Origin: Bacillota bacterium
Lineage (GTDB): Bacteria > Bacillota > Sulfobacillia > DUSP01 > JBFMCS01
Length of the DNA stretch: 64,000 nucleotides
Reading direction: 5' to 3'
NCBI GenBank assembly: GCA_040754315.1
Contig: JBFMCS010000027.1
Span: forward strand, 1-64,000
The notes beneath the pieces were generated by a model. That model saw only the letters and a program-made list of their open reading frames with translations. It was not told the origin of the DNA and did not search any database. This document shows positions 25,828 through 35,089 of the stretch, one piece after another. Both the position numbers and the translations under genes were made by a program. Each line of letters begins with the position of its first letter. The first letter of the stretch is position 1.

Positions 25828-26200
25828 TCTCCAACTGACCTATATTCCATCACCGTTTCGCCTTTCCTGCGGGCCAGGCATCCTGTGCCTGCGAACCTCA
25901 CCGTTCATCCAGGCCAGCCCAATGGCAGTGGAGTTCTCCGCCTCGGGTTGGGTGGCAAGAGGAGCCCGAACCTGTCCACTTCCTCCAGGAACAGGGTTAT
26001 GCCCAGGAGGAAGGGCCTTAGTCAACCGCAAAGGTATGGCAGTACCGCCCAGGTTCTCCTTCAACAAAAGAGGCTGGATGCCACTAATCCCCTGCCTGAC
26101 CAGAGCAGGACTTGCCCCTAAGCCTGGCGAAAACCTGGGCGCATCCCATGTGACAAGGGGTGATAGAACAGACCGGTCAAGATGCGGGGGGGGGGGCCCC
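25828..26200. other. Divergent spacer between mobB and the PucR gene, with a G11 run
   Basis: An open frame continues upstream of the pucR start but lacks a domain and a ribosome binding site. The stretch before the start codon is eleven Gs then CCCC, a slippage-prone tract that could alter translation initiation. No clear promoter was identified. Confidence 0.35.
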
Positions 26201-27886
26201 ATGAAGATTTCCGTGAGTGAGGCCTTGGCGTTGAAGCCCTTCAGGCAGGCCCGGGTGCTCGCTGGGTCAGGGGGATTGGAGCGGAAGATCGGCTCCGTCA
26301 CCGTAATGGACACCCCTGATATAGCACGCTGGCTGAAGGGCAACGAGATGCTCTTGTGCAACCTGTTTGTCCTCAAGGATGACCCCAAGGCCCAGGTAGG
26401 ACTCATCAGCGACCTTGCGGCGAAGGACGTGGCCTGCCTTGCGCTGAAGCTCAAGCGTTTTGTGGACAACGTCCCTAAAGAGATGCTGGACCTCGCGGAT
26501 GAGCTGGACCTCCCCATAATCGAGATGCCAGGGGACATCGCGTGGATAGAGGTAATAACGCCTGTGTTTGGAGAGATCCTCAACCGGCAGGCGATGGCAC
26601 TGGAGAGATCCGTGGAGATCCACAAGAGATTTACCACCATTGCATTGAAGGGTGATGGGGTCCAGGCCATTGCCTCCAGCCTATCCCAACTCATCCAGCA
26701 CCCCGTGACCATAGTGGATGGGAGTTTCCAGGTGCTTTGCCACGTACCCTTTGGAGCGTCTTGTGAGACCCCCCCTATATCCGAGGTCCTTAAGGTCTTT
26801 GAGGAAGCCCCCCTGGTGCTGACCATCCACGGTTGCAGGTGCCGCCAGATCCCGCTTTTCCAGCTGGGCGTAACATGCCTGTGCTGTGACGCAATGGCGG
26901 GCGATGAGAGCCATGCCTCAGTCCTGCTCTGGTTACCTGGGGGCGATACCCTTACAGAAGATGACAACGTTGCCTTGGAGCAGGCCCTCACGGTGACAGC
27001 CCTGGAGATGATGAAGACACAGGCTGTGTCCGAGGTGGCCTTGAGGTTCCAGCGGAACTTCCTATTTGACCTGCTCACCGGTACGGCAGAGTCCAGGGAG
27101 ACAGTACTGGCCATGGCGGGATCCTTCGGCTGGCAGTTGGACAAACCCCACTTTGCCGTGGCGATCAAGCGGTATGGCCACCGGTTGTCGCTAGGCGAGC
27201 CTGGCGCCGAGGCCCCCCGGAGTCTTCTCCCGAGCGCCAGGAGGGCGCTGGCCCTGGAGGGACTTCGCCAGGACTGCATAGTGATGGACCTCCGGGACAT
27301 CATCGTGGTCTTGATGCCCAGCCAGGATCACAAGTTCAAGAACAGCAGGGACTTCCTGCCCCTCGGGAAGAGGATCGCGGAGCGCCTGGCGAGGGAGGCT
27401 GGAGAGGAGGGTGTGTGCATGGGGGTCGGCAGGGTCTGCCAGGATGTGATGGATCTGAACAGGTCCTACTCCGAGGCCAGGAGGGCTCTTTCCCTGGGAC
27501 AACACGTCTGGGGCAGGGGCGCAGTCACCCACCACGACGACCTTGGCACATACCGTGTCCTGTCGTCAGTCTCGGAGGATCCTGAGGCCCTTGCCTTCTA
27601 CAGGGAGACACTGGGGCCTGTGGTGCAGTACGACAGGAGGAATGGCGCCAACTTGCTGGGGACCCTCGAAACCTTTTTCTTGCTCCAGGAGGACGTTGTC
27701 GAGGTTGCCAGGTCCCTCTTCGTACATCCAAACACCGTCCGGTATCGATTAAAGAGAGTGTGCGAATTGACGGGAGTTTCACTACACAGTTCCGAGGGGC
27801 GGTTAAACCTGCAGGTTGCTCTGAAGATCCACCACATGATGCAGGGGAAGAATGCCGGGCTCCTCCCGGACGAGCACCTTATCTAG
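26201..27886 (+). CDS. PucR-family transcriptional regulator
   Basis: About 561 residues. An N-terminal PucR ligand-binding domain (about 5-125; begins VSEALALKPFRQARVLAG, contains DTPDIARWLKGNEML) is followed by a central GGDEF-like CdaR domain (about 300-430) and a C-terminal helix-turn-helix (LLQEDVVEVARSLFVHPNTV then RYRLKRVCELTG). Members control purine, amino-acid or carbohydrate-acid catabolism. It lies immediately before the carbamoyltransferase, carbamate kinase and hydrolase genes and is the obvious candidate regulator for them. Confidence 0.88.
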   Translation: MKISVSEALALKPFRQARVLAGSGGLERKIGSVTVMDTPDIARWLKGNEMLLCNLFVLKDDPKAQVGLISDLAAKDVACLALKLKRFVDNVPKEMLDLADELDLPIIEMPGDIAWIEVITPVFGEILNRQAMALERSVEIHKRFTTIALKGDGVQAIASSLSQLIQHPVTIVDGSFQVLCHVPFGASCETPPISEVLKVFEEAPLVLTIHGCRCRQIPLFQLGVTCLCCDAMAGDESHASVLLWLPGGDTLTEDDNVALEQALTVTALEMMKTQAVSEVALRFQRNFLFDLLTGTAESRETVLAMAGSFGWQLDKPHFAVAIKRYGHRLSLGEPGAEAPRSLLPSARRALALEGLRQDCIVMDLRDIIVVLMPSQDHKFKNSRDFLPLGKRIAERLAREAGEEGVCMGVGRVCQDVMDLNRSYSEARRALSLGQHVWGRGAVTHHDDLGTYRVLSSVSEDPEALAFYRETLGPVVQYDRRNGANLLGTLETFFLLQEDVVEVARSLFVHPNTVRYRLKRVCELTGVSLHSSEGRLNLQVALKIHHMMQGKNAGLLPDEHLI

Positions 27887-28071
27887 AGCATGCCAAACCG
27901 TCCGGAGTGAACAACTGGGCATAGCGGATCCTCACCGGGCCGCTAGTAGGTCATTGGAGGCTTGGACAGCAAAATTGAGCGTTTTTCGTACATGACTACA
28001 AAGGAGATCGCCCTGGCCGAACTGAAGACAGTGTAGAAAGAATAGTTAAAACGCGATTGGAGGTCGGATCG
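27887..28071 (+). other. Spacer before the carbamoyltransferase gene
   Basis: No gene is supported. A 24-codon frame starting TTG after GGAGG (27965-28037) encodes a peptide containing MTTKEIALAELKTV, but the spacing is poor. No confident promoter was found, though one is expected here. Confidence 0.3.
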
Positions 28072-29010
28072 ATGAGAGACAGGTTCAGAGGAAGAGACTT
28101 CCTCACTCTAATGGACTTCACCAAGGAAGAGATCACCTACATACTGGATACGGCGGCTGACCTCAAGAGGCAGTGGACTCGCAGGGAGCCTCACGAGCTT
28201 CTCCGGGGCCGGACCATTGCCATGGTGTTTGAGAAGAAGTCCACTCGGACCCGGGTGTCGTTCCAGGCTGCAGTGGCCCACCTGGGTGCCCAGAGCTTCT
28301 ATATGAGGCCTGACGAAATGCAGCTGGGCAGGGGTGAACCCATAAAGGATACCGCCCGCACCCTGGACCGTTACTGCGATGCCCTCGTAATGAGGACGTT
28401 CGGGCAGGAGATCGTAGAGGAATTCGCTAAGTACATGAAGACGCCGGTGATAAACGCTCTCACCGATCTTACCCATCCCTGCCAGGGCCTGGCGGATCTC
28501 CTCACCATCAGGGAGAAGAAGGGGCGCCTTGAGAACCTCAAGTGGGCCTTTACCGGGGATGTGTGGAACGTCATGTACACCAGCATGATATGCGCCGGCA
28601 CCTTCGGTATGCAGATATATGCTGCCTTCCCCAAGAAGTACGAGCCCAACCCCAGGATACTGCAGGTTGCCAGGGAAAGGGCCGCTGTCACCGGGGCGAA
28701 GATCGTGCTTACCGATGACTTGGACGAGGCTGTGCGAGATGCGGACGTTGTCTACGCCAATACATGGCATAGCATGGGCGGCCCTGAGCAAAACAAGGAG
28801 CAGCGGATCAAGGACTTCGCCGGCTTCCAGATCAACGAGGAGGTAATGGCCAAGGCGAAGCCTGACGCCATATTCATGCACTGTCTCCCGGGCTACCGGG
28901 GCGAAGAGATGACTGACGGCGTGGTCGAAAGCCCGCAATCAGTCGTGTTTGACCAGGCGGAGAACCGCATGCACACGGAGAAGGCCGTCCTGGCCCTGTT
29001 CGTTCCGTAG
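28072..29010 (+). CDS. Ornithine carbamoyltransferase-family enzyme, atypical substrate site
   Basis: The carbamoyl-phosphate motif STRTR (about 52-56) and HPCQ (about 133-136) are intact, so this is a true transcarbamoylase of 312 residues. The ornithine-side motifs differ. The usual DxWxSMG reads NTWHSMG, the GDxxNN motif reads GDVWNVMYTS, and HCLPA reads HCLPG. Together with carbamate kinase and a guanidine/ureido-type hydrolase it probably works catabolically, splitting a citrulline-like compound to carbamoyl phosphate. Ornithine remains possible but not assured. ATG after GGAGGT at eight bases. Confidence 0.82.
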   Translation: MRDRFRGRDFLTLMDFTKEEITYILDTAADLKRQWTRREPHELLRGRTIAMVFEKKSTRTRVSFQAAVAHLGAQSFYMRPDEMQLGRGEPIKDTARTLDRYCDALVMRTFGQEIVEEFAKYMKTPVINALTDLTHPCQGLADLLTIREKKGRLENLKWAFTGDVWNVMYTSMICAGTFGMQIYAAFPKKYEPNPRILQVARERAAVTGAKIVLTDDLDEAVRDADVVYANTWHSMGGPEQNKEQRIKDFAGFQINEEVMAKAKPDAIFMHCLPGYRGEEMTDGVVESPQSVVFDQAENRMHTEKAVLALFVP

Positions 29011-29018
29011 GCGAGCCC

Positions 29019-29957
29019 ATGAACCCAAAGACGATTGTCATTGCGCTAGGCGGGAACGCTGTGCTCCAGCCCGGCCAGAAGGGCACAGCGGAAGAGCAGA
29101 TGGAAAACGTCCGGAAGACTGCCGTGAGCACGGTCCGGATGATCCAGGCTGGTCACAGGGTAGTGATTACTCACGGCAACGGCCCCCAGGTCGGCAACAT
29201 TCTCATACAGAACGAGGAGGCCAAGGAGAGGGTCCCACCCATGCCGCTGGATGTGTGCGGGGCCAAGAGCCAGGGCAAGATCGGCTATATGGTGCAGCAG
29301 GCCCTGGCCAACGAGATCAGTTCCAAGGGGCTTGACATGCCCGTTGCGACCCTGGTCACCCAGGTTCTGGTAGATGCGGAGGACCCCGCGTTCTCCAATC
29401 CCACCAAGCCCATCGGGCCCTTCTACACCCAGGACAGGGCTGAGGCCCTGATGAAGAGCGGTATGATGCTTAAGGAGGATGCGGGGCGAGGCTGGCGGCG
29501 AGTTGTTCCATCCCCGGATCCCAAGGCAATCTGTGAGGTCGGCATCATAAAGAGACTCGTAGATTCCGGGGTAGTGTTGATTGCGTGCGGTGGTGGAGGG
29601 ATTCCAGTTGTCCGGGAGAATGGGACCCTCCGAGGCGTTGAGGCTGTGATAGACAAGGACCTGGCCGGAGAGAGGCTTGCCCACGCCGTGGGTGCCCAGG
29701 TATTCCTGGTCCTTACCGATGTGGAGAGGGTGTCCATCAACTACAGGACGCCCCAGGAGAAGCCCCTGAGCACGCTGAACGTCGAGGAGGCCGGCCGCTA
29801 CCTCAAGGAGGGCCACTTCGGTTCCGGCAGCATGGAACCCAAGGTAAGAGCCGCCATGAGGTTTGTTGCCAACGGTGGGGAGCGGGCGATAATAACCTCC
29901 CTCTTCAATGCGGAGGAGGCTCTCCAGGGCCTGACGGGTACCTGCGTAACGAGGTAG
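29019..29957 (+). CDS. arcC: Carbamate kinase
   Basis: This enzyme makes ATP from carbamoyl phosphate and ADP. The 312-residue length is standard. Landmarks: VIALGGNAVLQPGQKGT, the AxTVRMIQAGHRVVITHGNGPQVGN region, PCxR-like substrate loop segments, LIACGGGGIPVV and a VIDKDLAGERLA block. It starts eight bases after the carbamoyltransferase stop, so the pair forms the energy-yielding end of an arginine-deiminase-type pathway. Confidence 0.95.
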   Translation: MNPKTIVIALGGNAVLQPGQKGTAEEQMENVRKTAVSTVRMIQAGHRVVITHGNGPQVGNILIQNEEAKERVPPMPLDVCGAKSQGKIGYMVQQALANEISSKGLDMPVATLVTQVLVDAEDPAFSNPTKPIGPFYTQDRAEALMKSGMMLKEDAGRGWRRVVPSPDPKAICEVGIIKRLVDSGVVLIACGGGGIPVVRENGTLRGVEAVIDKDLAGERLAHAVGAQVFLVLTDVERVSINYRTPQEKPLSTLNVEEAGRYLKEGHFGSGSMEPKVRAAMRFVANGGERAIITSLFNAEEALQGLTGTCVTR

Positions 29958-30082
29958 GGCCAAGAACACAGGAAGGGGGTGAGCCCCTAGCCACACCCGA
30001 TCTAACGAGAAGGGCAGGACAACGGCACAGGGTCCCGGCCTACAGCATCTATAGCTGCACGGGACGAAAGGAGATGGATGTC

Positions 30083-30931
30083 ATGGGCTACAGGGACAAC
30101 GAGTATGGGCGGCTCAGGAAGGTCCTCTTGTGCAAGCCAACCTATTTCGAGTGGGAGCCCATCAACGAAGTGGCCAAGAAGAACATCCTGGAAAGGAAGT
30201 TCGACCACAAGAAAGCCTTGGAAGAGCATGAGGAATTGGCCAGCGCCCTGAGGTCTGCGGGCGTCGAGGTGCTGTACATCGAACCCAGCAAACCGCATCA
30301 CTACATGGTCTACTCCAGGGATTTTGGGAAGGGTCTAGACGGCGGGGTCCTGATGGGCAGGTTCAGGATGCCCGTGCGCATGGGGGAGGACGACCTCTAC
30401 GAAACATACCTGCGGCAAAAGGATGTACCCGTGCTTGGACAGGTGGCTTGCGGTTCCCTTGAGGGCGGTGACATTCACTTCCTGGACAGCAACACCCTGG
30501 CCATTGGCGTTGGCGCCAGGAGTTCAATGGAAGGAGTCAATTCCATCAAGGAGCTCCTGGAGCCCAAAGGCATTGAGGTTCTCCCGGTGGATTTCGAGTA
30601 CAGGTACCTCCACCTCGACCTCCTCTTTGTGGTCTTGGCCGAGAAGGTGTGCCTGCTATGCAAGGAGGGCCTGCCCGGCGAGTTCTTGAGGTTACTAGAG
30701 CAAAAGCACTTCGAAATGATCGAGGTCTCCGCCAGCGAGGCAATGGAGCTGAAGAACAACGTCCTGTCCATTGATGGAAAGACCATACTCTCGTTCAAGG
30801 AAAACGAGGACGTCAACAAGAAACTCAGGGCTCACGGCTTCGAAGTCCTGGATCCAAGCTTGGAGATGTTCACCCGTGGGGGCGGAGCTCCGAGGTGCCT
30901 CACCTTCCCGTTAGAAAGAGACGCTGTATAA
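30083..30931 (+). CDS. Amidinotransferase/DDAH-family hydrolase
   Basis: A guanidino-group-modifying enzyme of the pentein fold, 282 residues. The catalytic residues are readable in order: Asp in SRDFG (about 75), Glu in SLEGGDIHF, His in YLHLDLLF, and Cys in GGGAPRCLTFPL near the C-terminus. This subgroup hydrolyses arginine-like guanidines to citrulline. Its position after transcarbamoylase and carbamate kinase suggests it replaces classical arginine deiminase. ATG 30083 is preferred: AAAGGAG overlaps the ATG at 30074 but is nine bases from this one. Confidence 0.85.
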   Translation: MGYRDNEYGRLRKVLLCKPTYFEWEPINEVAKKNILERKFDHKKALEEHEELASALRSAGVEVLYIEPSKPHHYMVYSRDFGKGLDGGVLMGRFRMPVRMGEDDLYETYLRQKDVPVLGQVACGSLEGGDIHFLDSNTLAIGVGARSSMEGVNSIKELLEPKGIEVLPVDFEYRYLHLDLLFVVLAEKVCLLCKEGLPGEFLRLLEQKHFEMIEVSASEAMELKNNVLSIDGKTILSFKENEDVNKKLRAHGFEVLDPSLEMFTRGGGAPRCLTFPLERDAV

Positions 30932-30968
30932 CAGTCAATGGAAAACCCTAAGGAAGGGGCAGATTCCA

Positions 30969-32327
30969 GTGACCAAACATGGCTCTAAGGATTCATACTC
31001 TCTTGTGGGCTTGTTGCGTTTCATAGTACCGTCTCTGGTTGGAACAGCCATCTTCCTCCTCCCCATACCCAAGGACGGCACCCTCACTATCATCCTTGGG
31101 ATCATGATGGACGCCGTCAGAGCGGCTCTCAAGGAACAGTTACCCTTCATTGGCATGCTCATCGTGGTGGCTTCAGCGGCACTCACCCTTATAACGGTGT
31201 TTTTCAAGCCTGGCTTTATCATGAAGAACGAGTTTCTCAGGCAGCTGTTTGACGTTGGCCCCCTATGGTACGTTTCCCGGGCACTAGGAGGCATACTCTA
31301 TATCATGGTGTACTACTCCATCGGGCCTGAGTTCATATGGCACGTTGACACTGGGGGTACACCAGCCTTCGTTCTCATACCCATCCTCGTTGCACTGTTC
31401 GTCTTCACCAGTTTCATTATCTCCCTCATTACCGACTTCGGGCTGATGGAGTATGTGGGAACGCTTGTCCGGTTCACCATGAGGCCCATCTTCACCCTGC
31501 CCGGCAGGTCAGCCATCGACTGCCTGGCATCATGGCTTGGAAGCCCCTCGGTGGCAGTGATAGTGACTCGTAAGATGTATGATGAAGGATACTACACGGG
31601 CCGCGAGGCAGCGGTGATTGCCACTACCTTCTCCATCGTCGGCATAGCCTATATCTACGTCATGGCTAGTGTTGTCGGCCTTGCCGACCGCTACTTCCAG
31701 CTGCTCTTCGCCACATACGTCGTCTCGGGGATCCTGGCCGTGGTGATGCCTAGAATATGGCCGCTATCCAGGGTGCCGGATACCTACTACGAGAAGGTAG
31801 GCCAGCAGATTACCGAGGAACTCCCAAAGGGAGCCACGATGCATGAGTGGGCAGTGAAGACGGCCGTAAAAAGGGCTGAGAAGTCCAGCTTGGCCGCGGT
31901 ACTGACCACGGGATACAAGACACTCCTTACCATCTACGTGAGCACAACGCCCCTAGTCATGGCTTGGGGGACCATTGCGCTGGTTATCGCCATGTATACC
32001 CCGGTCTTTGAATGGATCGCCTATCCCTTCTACCTGCTGTTGAGCCTGGTGGGCATCCCTGAGGCTGCCAAGACAGCCTCCGCTTTCGTGCTAGCCTACC
32101 CCGATCAGTTCCTTGCGGGCATTATCGGTTCAGGTGTGGAATCCCGGGTAGCGAAGTTCATGTGCGCTGGCATCTCCATTACTGGTTTGATCTACCTGAG
32201 CGAGGTGGGGGTGCTCATCCTGGATTCGAAGATCCCGATGTCCTTCAAGAACCTGACGATTATCTACGTGGAGAGAGCCGTGTTCACCATCTTTCTCCTG
32301 GCACCCTTCGCCTTCTGGCTAGCCTGA
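30969..32327 (+). CDS. YjiH-family (nucleoside recognition/Gate domain) membrane protein
   Basis: A 452-residue polytopic membrane protein with about ten hydrophobic helices. The repeated Gate-domain motifs are visible, e.g. DCLASWLGSPSVAVIVTRKM and ASAFVLAYPDQFLAGIIGSG. YjiH proteins are thought to be transporters or transport regulators of unknown substrate. It follows the hydrolase gene closely in the same direction and ends at a long hairpin, so it is probably the uptake or export step for the guanidine/carbamoyl pathway. It starts with GTG. Confidence 0.8.
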   Translation: MTKHGSKDSYSLVGLLRFIVPSLVGTAIFLLPIPKDGTLTIILGIMMDAVRAALKEQLPFIGMLIVVASAALTLITVFFKPGFIMKNEFLRQLFDVGPLWYVSRALGGILYIMVYYSIGPEFIWHVDTGGTPAFVLIPILVALFVFTSFIISLITDFGLMEYVGTLVRFTMRPIFTLPGRSAIDCLASWLGSPSVAVIVTRKMYDEGYYTGREAAVIATTFSIVGIAYIYVMASVVGLADRYFQLLFATYVVSGILAVVMPRIWPLSRVPDTYYEKVGQQITEELPKGATMHEWAVKTAVKRAEKSSLAAVLTTGYKTLLTIYVSTTPLVMAWGTIALVIAMYTPVFEWIAYPFYLLLSLVGIPEAAKTASAFVLAYPDQFLAGIIGSGVESRVAKFMCAGISITGLIYLSEVGVLILDSKIPMSFKNLTIIYVERAVFTIFLLAPFAFWLA

Positions 32328-32338
32328 AAGACTGAGTC

Positions 32339-32382
32339 GACGCCAAGCCCTCCCTGGCAGGCCTGCGGGAGGGCTTGGCGTC
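32339..32382. terminator. Perfect 16-bp hairpin after the YjiH gene
   Basis: GACGCCAAGCCCTCCC pairs exactly with GGGAGGGCTTGGCGTC around a 12-nt loop. There is no uridine tail, so it is an imperfect terminator or an mRNA 3'-end stabiliser. Confidence 0.55.
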
Positions 32383-32746
32383 ACCGGATCTCGGGGTTCG
32401 GAGGAGATTTCCGCAGGACTGGTGAACCCTATAACCTGCGTGTGCCAAGTTTGTGCCCGGGGATAAAGGTCTGGTGAAGTTCGCTGGGGAATCAACTAAG
32501 AATCTTCTCCACACCAACACCGTTTGAAAGGGGGGGTGCCATACGGGGACTGTAGAGCGAGAAGAAACCCCGTGCTAGGACGTTGCAGGGTCCTCCGGGG
32601 TTGGGCAGGGGCCATAGAGACCAGTAAGCGGCGACACTTTGGTGCAGCAACGAGGTAGGGCTAGGGTCCAAGCCGTGATGGCACGCAAGACACCATAACA
32701 CGTGCCAGAGCCGAAGTGAGATAAAAATAAGGGAGGGGGAAGGTAA
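32383..32746 (+). other. 360-bp non-coding leader before the ABC transporter operon
   Basis: No gene or recognised riboswitch was seen. There is a TGGCACG at 32677, but no TTGCA at the right distance, so it is not a sigma-54 promoter. No convincing sigma-A promoter was located. Confidence 0.3.
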
Positions 32747-33970
32747 GTGCTCAGGAAGAAACTGTTACCGGCATGGCTTATACTGGTGCTGCTTGTAGCG
32801 GTGGGGGTTGGGGTTGCGGGGTGTACCCCTGCAGCTGAGGCACCACCTGAGGAGGAGGAAGAGGAAGCACCGGAGGCCCCCGAGGCCGCGGGTGAAGTGC
32901 TCATGGGCCTCATAGGCCCCCTGTCAGGTTCCATTGCCTACTATGGCCAGCTGATGCGTGAGGGCGCACGCCTGGCGGTGCAGGAGATCAACCAGGCGGG
33001 CGGGGTCAACATCGGCGGGAAACCGTACAGCATCAAGCTCATTGTCGAGGATGATCGAGCCCTTCCTGCGGACTCGGTCTCGGCAGCTGAGAAGCTCATC
33101 CACGACAACGGTGTGCACATGCTCGTGGGAAGCTTCACAAGCACAGCCACCCTGGCAAACCTGGAGGTAAGCAAGAGAGCCAATATCGTGCAGATAACCC
33201 CTGTGGCCGTGGCGGATGCCGTCTGCCCTGCCAGCCCCTGGATGTTCAGGAACGTGCCAAACCAGACCATGCAGACCAGCTTCAACGCGAACTGGGTCAG
33301 GGATAACCTGGACATTAAGAAGGCAGGCATCATTGCCTCGGACGATGACTATGGCCGGGGAGGCGCCGATATCTGGGCGAAAATCATGACCGAGGACGGC
33401 GTCGAGGTGCTGAAACCGGAGTTCTTCCAGATAGGTGACACAGAATTCTCTAGCCAGCTGACAAAACTGCGGGCTCAGGGCGTGGACACCATCTTCCTGG
33501 TGGCACTGATTACCGAGGGTAGCCAGATAGTGACCCAGGCCCAGGAGATCGGCATGGATGTCCAGTTCATAGGGCTGGGAGGCTTCGCCAGTGACAGGTT
33601 CCTGGAACTGGCAGGGGAAGCCGCAGAGGGCATGGTTCACGTAAGTTACTGGGAGCCCGATCCCAATAACCCAGCATCCATGCACTATAGAGACGCCTTC
33701 GTAGAGTTCTCCGGGCTTGAGGCCGAGATGTTTGGCGCTGCAGCCTACGACGCCGTGTACATTCTCAAGACGGCAATGGAGACTGTGGGTGAGCCGCCCA
33801 GCCAGGACCTGGCATACCAGGAGAAACTCAGAGAGGCCATGCTGGACATAGAGTTCACCGGAGCCCAGGGGCCAATGCACTTCAATGAGGATGGACAGGC
33901 TCAGATCGGCCTCTACCTCGTGCGAGTTGAGGGAGGCAAGCGAGTCATACTTGGGCGCTGGGATCCCTAA
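32747..33970 (+). CDS. livK: Branched-chain-type amino-acid ABC transporter, binding lipoprotein
   Basis: A type I periplasmic-binding-fold lipoprotein. The signal peptide has LLVAVGVGVAGC as lipobox (Cys at about 26), followed by a Glu/Pro-rich linker (EEEEEEAPEAPEA) and the Peripla_BP_6 fold (GLIGPLSGSIAYYGQLMREG...). 407 residues. It is the only receptor of the transporter encoded by the next four genes. The ligand may be a branched-chain amino acid, an amide or urea-like compound; it cannot be read from the sequence. GTG start after GGGAGGGGGAAG. Confidence 0.92.
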   Translation: MLRKKLLPAWLILVLLVAVGVGVAGCTPAAEAPPEEEEEEAPEAPEAAGEVLMGLIGPLSGSIAYYGQLMREGARLAVQEINQAGGVNIGGKPYSIKLIVEDDRALPADSVSAAEKLIHDNGVHMLVGSFTSTATLANLEVSKRANIVQITPVAVADAVCPASPWMFRNVPNQTMQTSFNANWVRDNLDIKKAGIIASDDDYGRGGADIWAKIMTEDGVEVLKPEFFQIGDTEFSSQLTKLRAQGVDTIFLVALITEGSQIVTQAQEIGMDVQFIGLGGFASDRFLELAGEAAEGMVHVSYWEPDPNNPASMHYRDAFVEFSGLEAEMFGAAAYDAVYILKTAMETVGEPPSQDLAYQEKLREAMLDIEFTGAQGPMHFNEDGQAQIGLYLVRVEGGKRVILGRWDP

Positions 33971-33981
33971 ATCCATGCGAT

Positions 33982-34008
33982 GCGGGCCGGGGTTATCCCC
34001 CGGCCCGC
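33982..34008 (+). other. GC hairpin between livK and livH
   Basis: GCGGGCCGGGG-TTAT-CCCCCGGCCCGC. This is the usual position for a stem that keeps the binding-protein mRNA more abundant than the permease mRNA. No uridine tail. Confidence 0.5.
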
Positions 34009-34138
34009 TCCCAACGGGCGGGCTGTTTTCGGAGGGGCTTGGCTCTGAATACCAGCAAGACTTGTCACTCACTGTCTCCTGCCTTGACGCCCTAGGCAAG
34101 TCGACAGACTGCAGGGAAGAAGAATACCGAGGGGGCGC

Positions 34139-35029
34139 ATGCCTGTGGGTACTTTTTCCGTCATCTTCCAGCAGTTCATTAACGGCCTGACCATCGGCGG
34201 CGTGTACGCCATGGTTGCGGTCGGACTCACCTTGGTGTTCGGCATTCTCCGGCAGATGAACTGGGCCCACGGGGAATTGTACATGCTGGCCGGTTACGCC
34301 TTGGTGATAACGTACACGATGATGAATGTTCCCTACTACGTTGCGGTAATCCTCACTGTTCTCATGGTGGCTTTCGTTGGCCTTCTGTACGAGTGGCTCG
34401 TATTTCGCCCCGTCCGGGGGAAACCCTTTGTCAATGCCATCGTGTGTTCCCTTGGGGTGTCCATATTTGTCTGGAACATCGTACTTGCCCTTTTTGGGGG
34501 TACCCCATACAAGCTGGCCACACCCCTGACTGGCAAGATCATGAGGCTGGGGTTGTTTTCCATCAGCGGCCAGCGGCTTATGACACTGGTTGTCGGCGTA
34601 ATGATCATAGGCGCGGTCTACTACTGGATCCAGAAAACCCGGGCTGGCCGGGCCATGAGGGCGGTCGAGCAGGATGGGGAGGCCGCGCGTCTCATGGGGG
34701 TAAACATTAACAGGATTGCCGAGGTAACCTTCGCAATTGGCGGGGGCCTGGCAGGGCTTGCGGGGGCGCTGGTCGGCCCCATTTTTGTCATTGAACCGCG
34801 CGTAGGCGCCTGGGCTGTGGGAAAGGCCTTCGCCGTGGTAGTCATGGGAGGCATGGGGAGCGTGATGGGCTCCATATTCGCGGGTTTCACGCTGGGTGTC
34901 ATCGAGAGCCTCGCCATTGGCTTCCTGGCCACTCAGTACAGGGACCTCATAGCCTACCTGATGATCATCGTCATCTTGTGGATACGCCCTCAAGGCCTCT
35001 TTGGGCGTATTGCGCAGAAGGGGGCCTGA
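34139..35029 (+). CDS. livH: ABC transporter permease LivH-type
   Basis: A 296-residue membrane protein with about eight helices. It has the LivH hallmarks FINGLTIGGVYAMVAVGLTL, the coupling segment GRAMRAVEQDGEAARLMGVN and FAIGGGLAGLAGAL. It forms the translocation channel with the LivM protein. The ATG follows GAGGGGGCGC. Confidence 0.94.
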   Translation: MPVGTFSVIFQQFINGLTIGGVYAMVAVGLTLVFGILRQMNWAHGELYMLAGYALVITYTMMNVPYYVAVILTVLMVAFVGLLYEWLVFRPVRGKPFVNAIVCSLGVSIFVWNIVLALFGGTPYKLATPLTGKIMRLGLFSISGQRLMTLVVGVMIIGAVYYWIQKTRAGRAMRAVEQDGEAARLMGVNINRIAEVTFAIGGGLAGLAGALVGPIFVIEPRVGAWAVGKAFAVVVMGGMGSVMGSIFAGFTLGVIESLAIGFLATQYRDLIAYLMIIVILWIRPQGLFGRIAQKGA

Positions 35030-35089
35030 CATGTACTCGATTGGCAGCCAGACAAAGGATTTCGACCTGAAACCAAGGAGGGCGGTACG

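Noticed and set aside
25736-26200. In-frame N-terminal extension of the PucR regulator by 155 codons
   Set aside because: PucR proteins begin with the VSEALALKPF segment. The extension has no domain, overlaps mobB and has no ribosome binding site.
34021-34138. Additional small gene between livK and livH
   Set aside because: The frame there has no ribosome binding site or similarity. The stretch looks like a non-coding linker with a hairpin.
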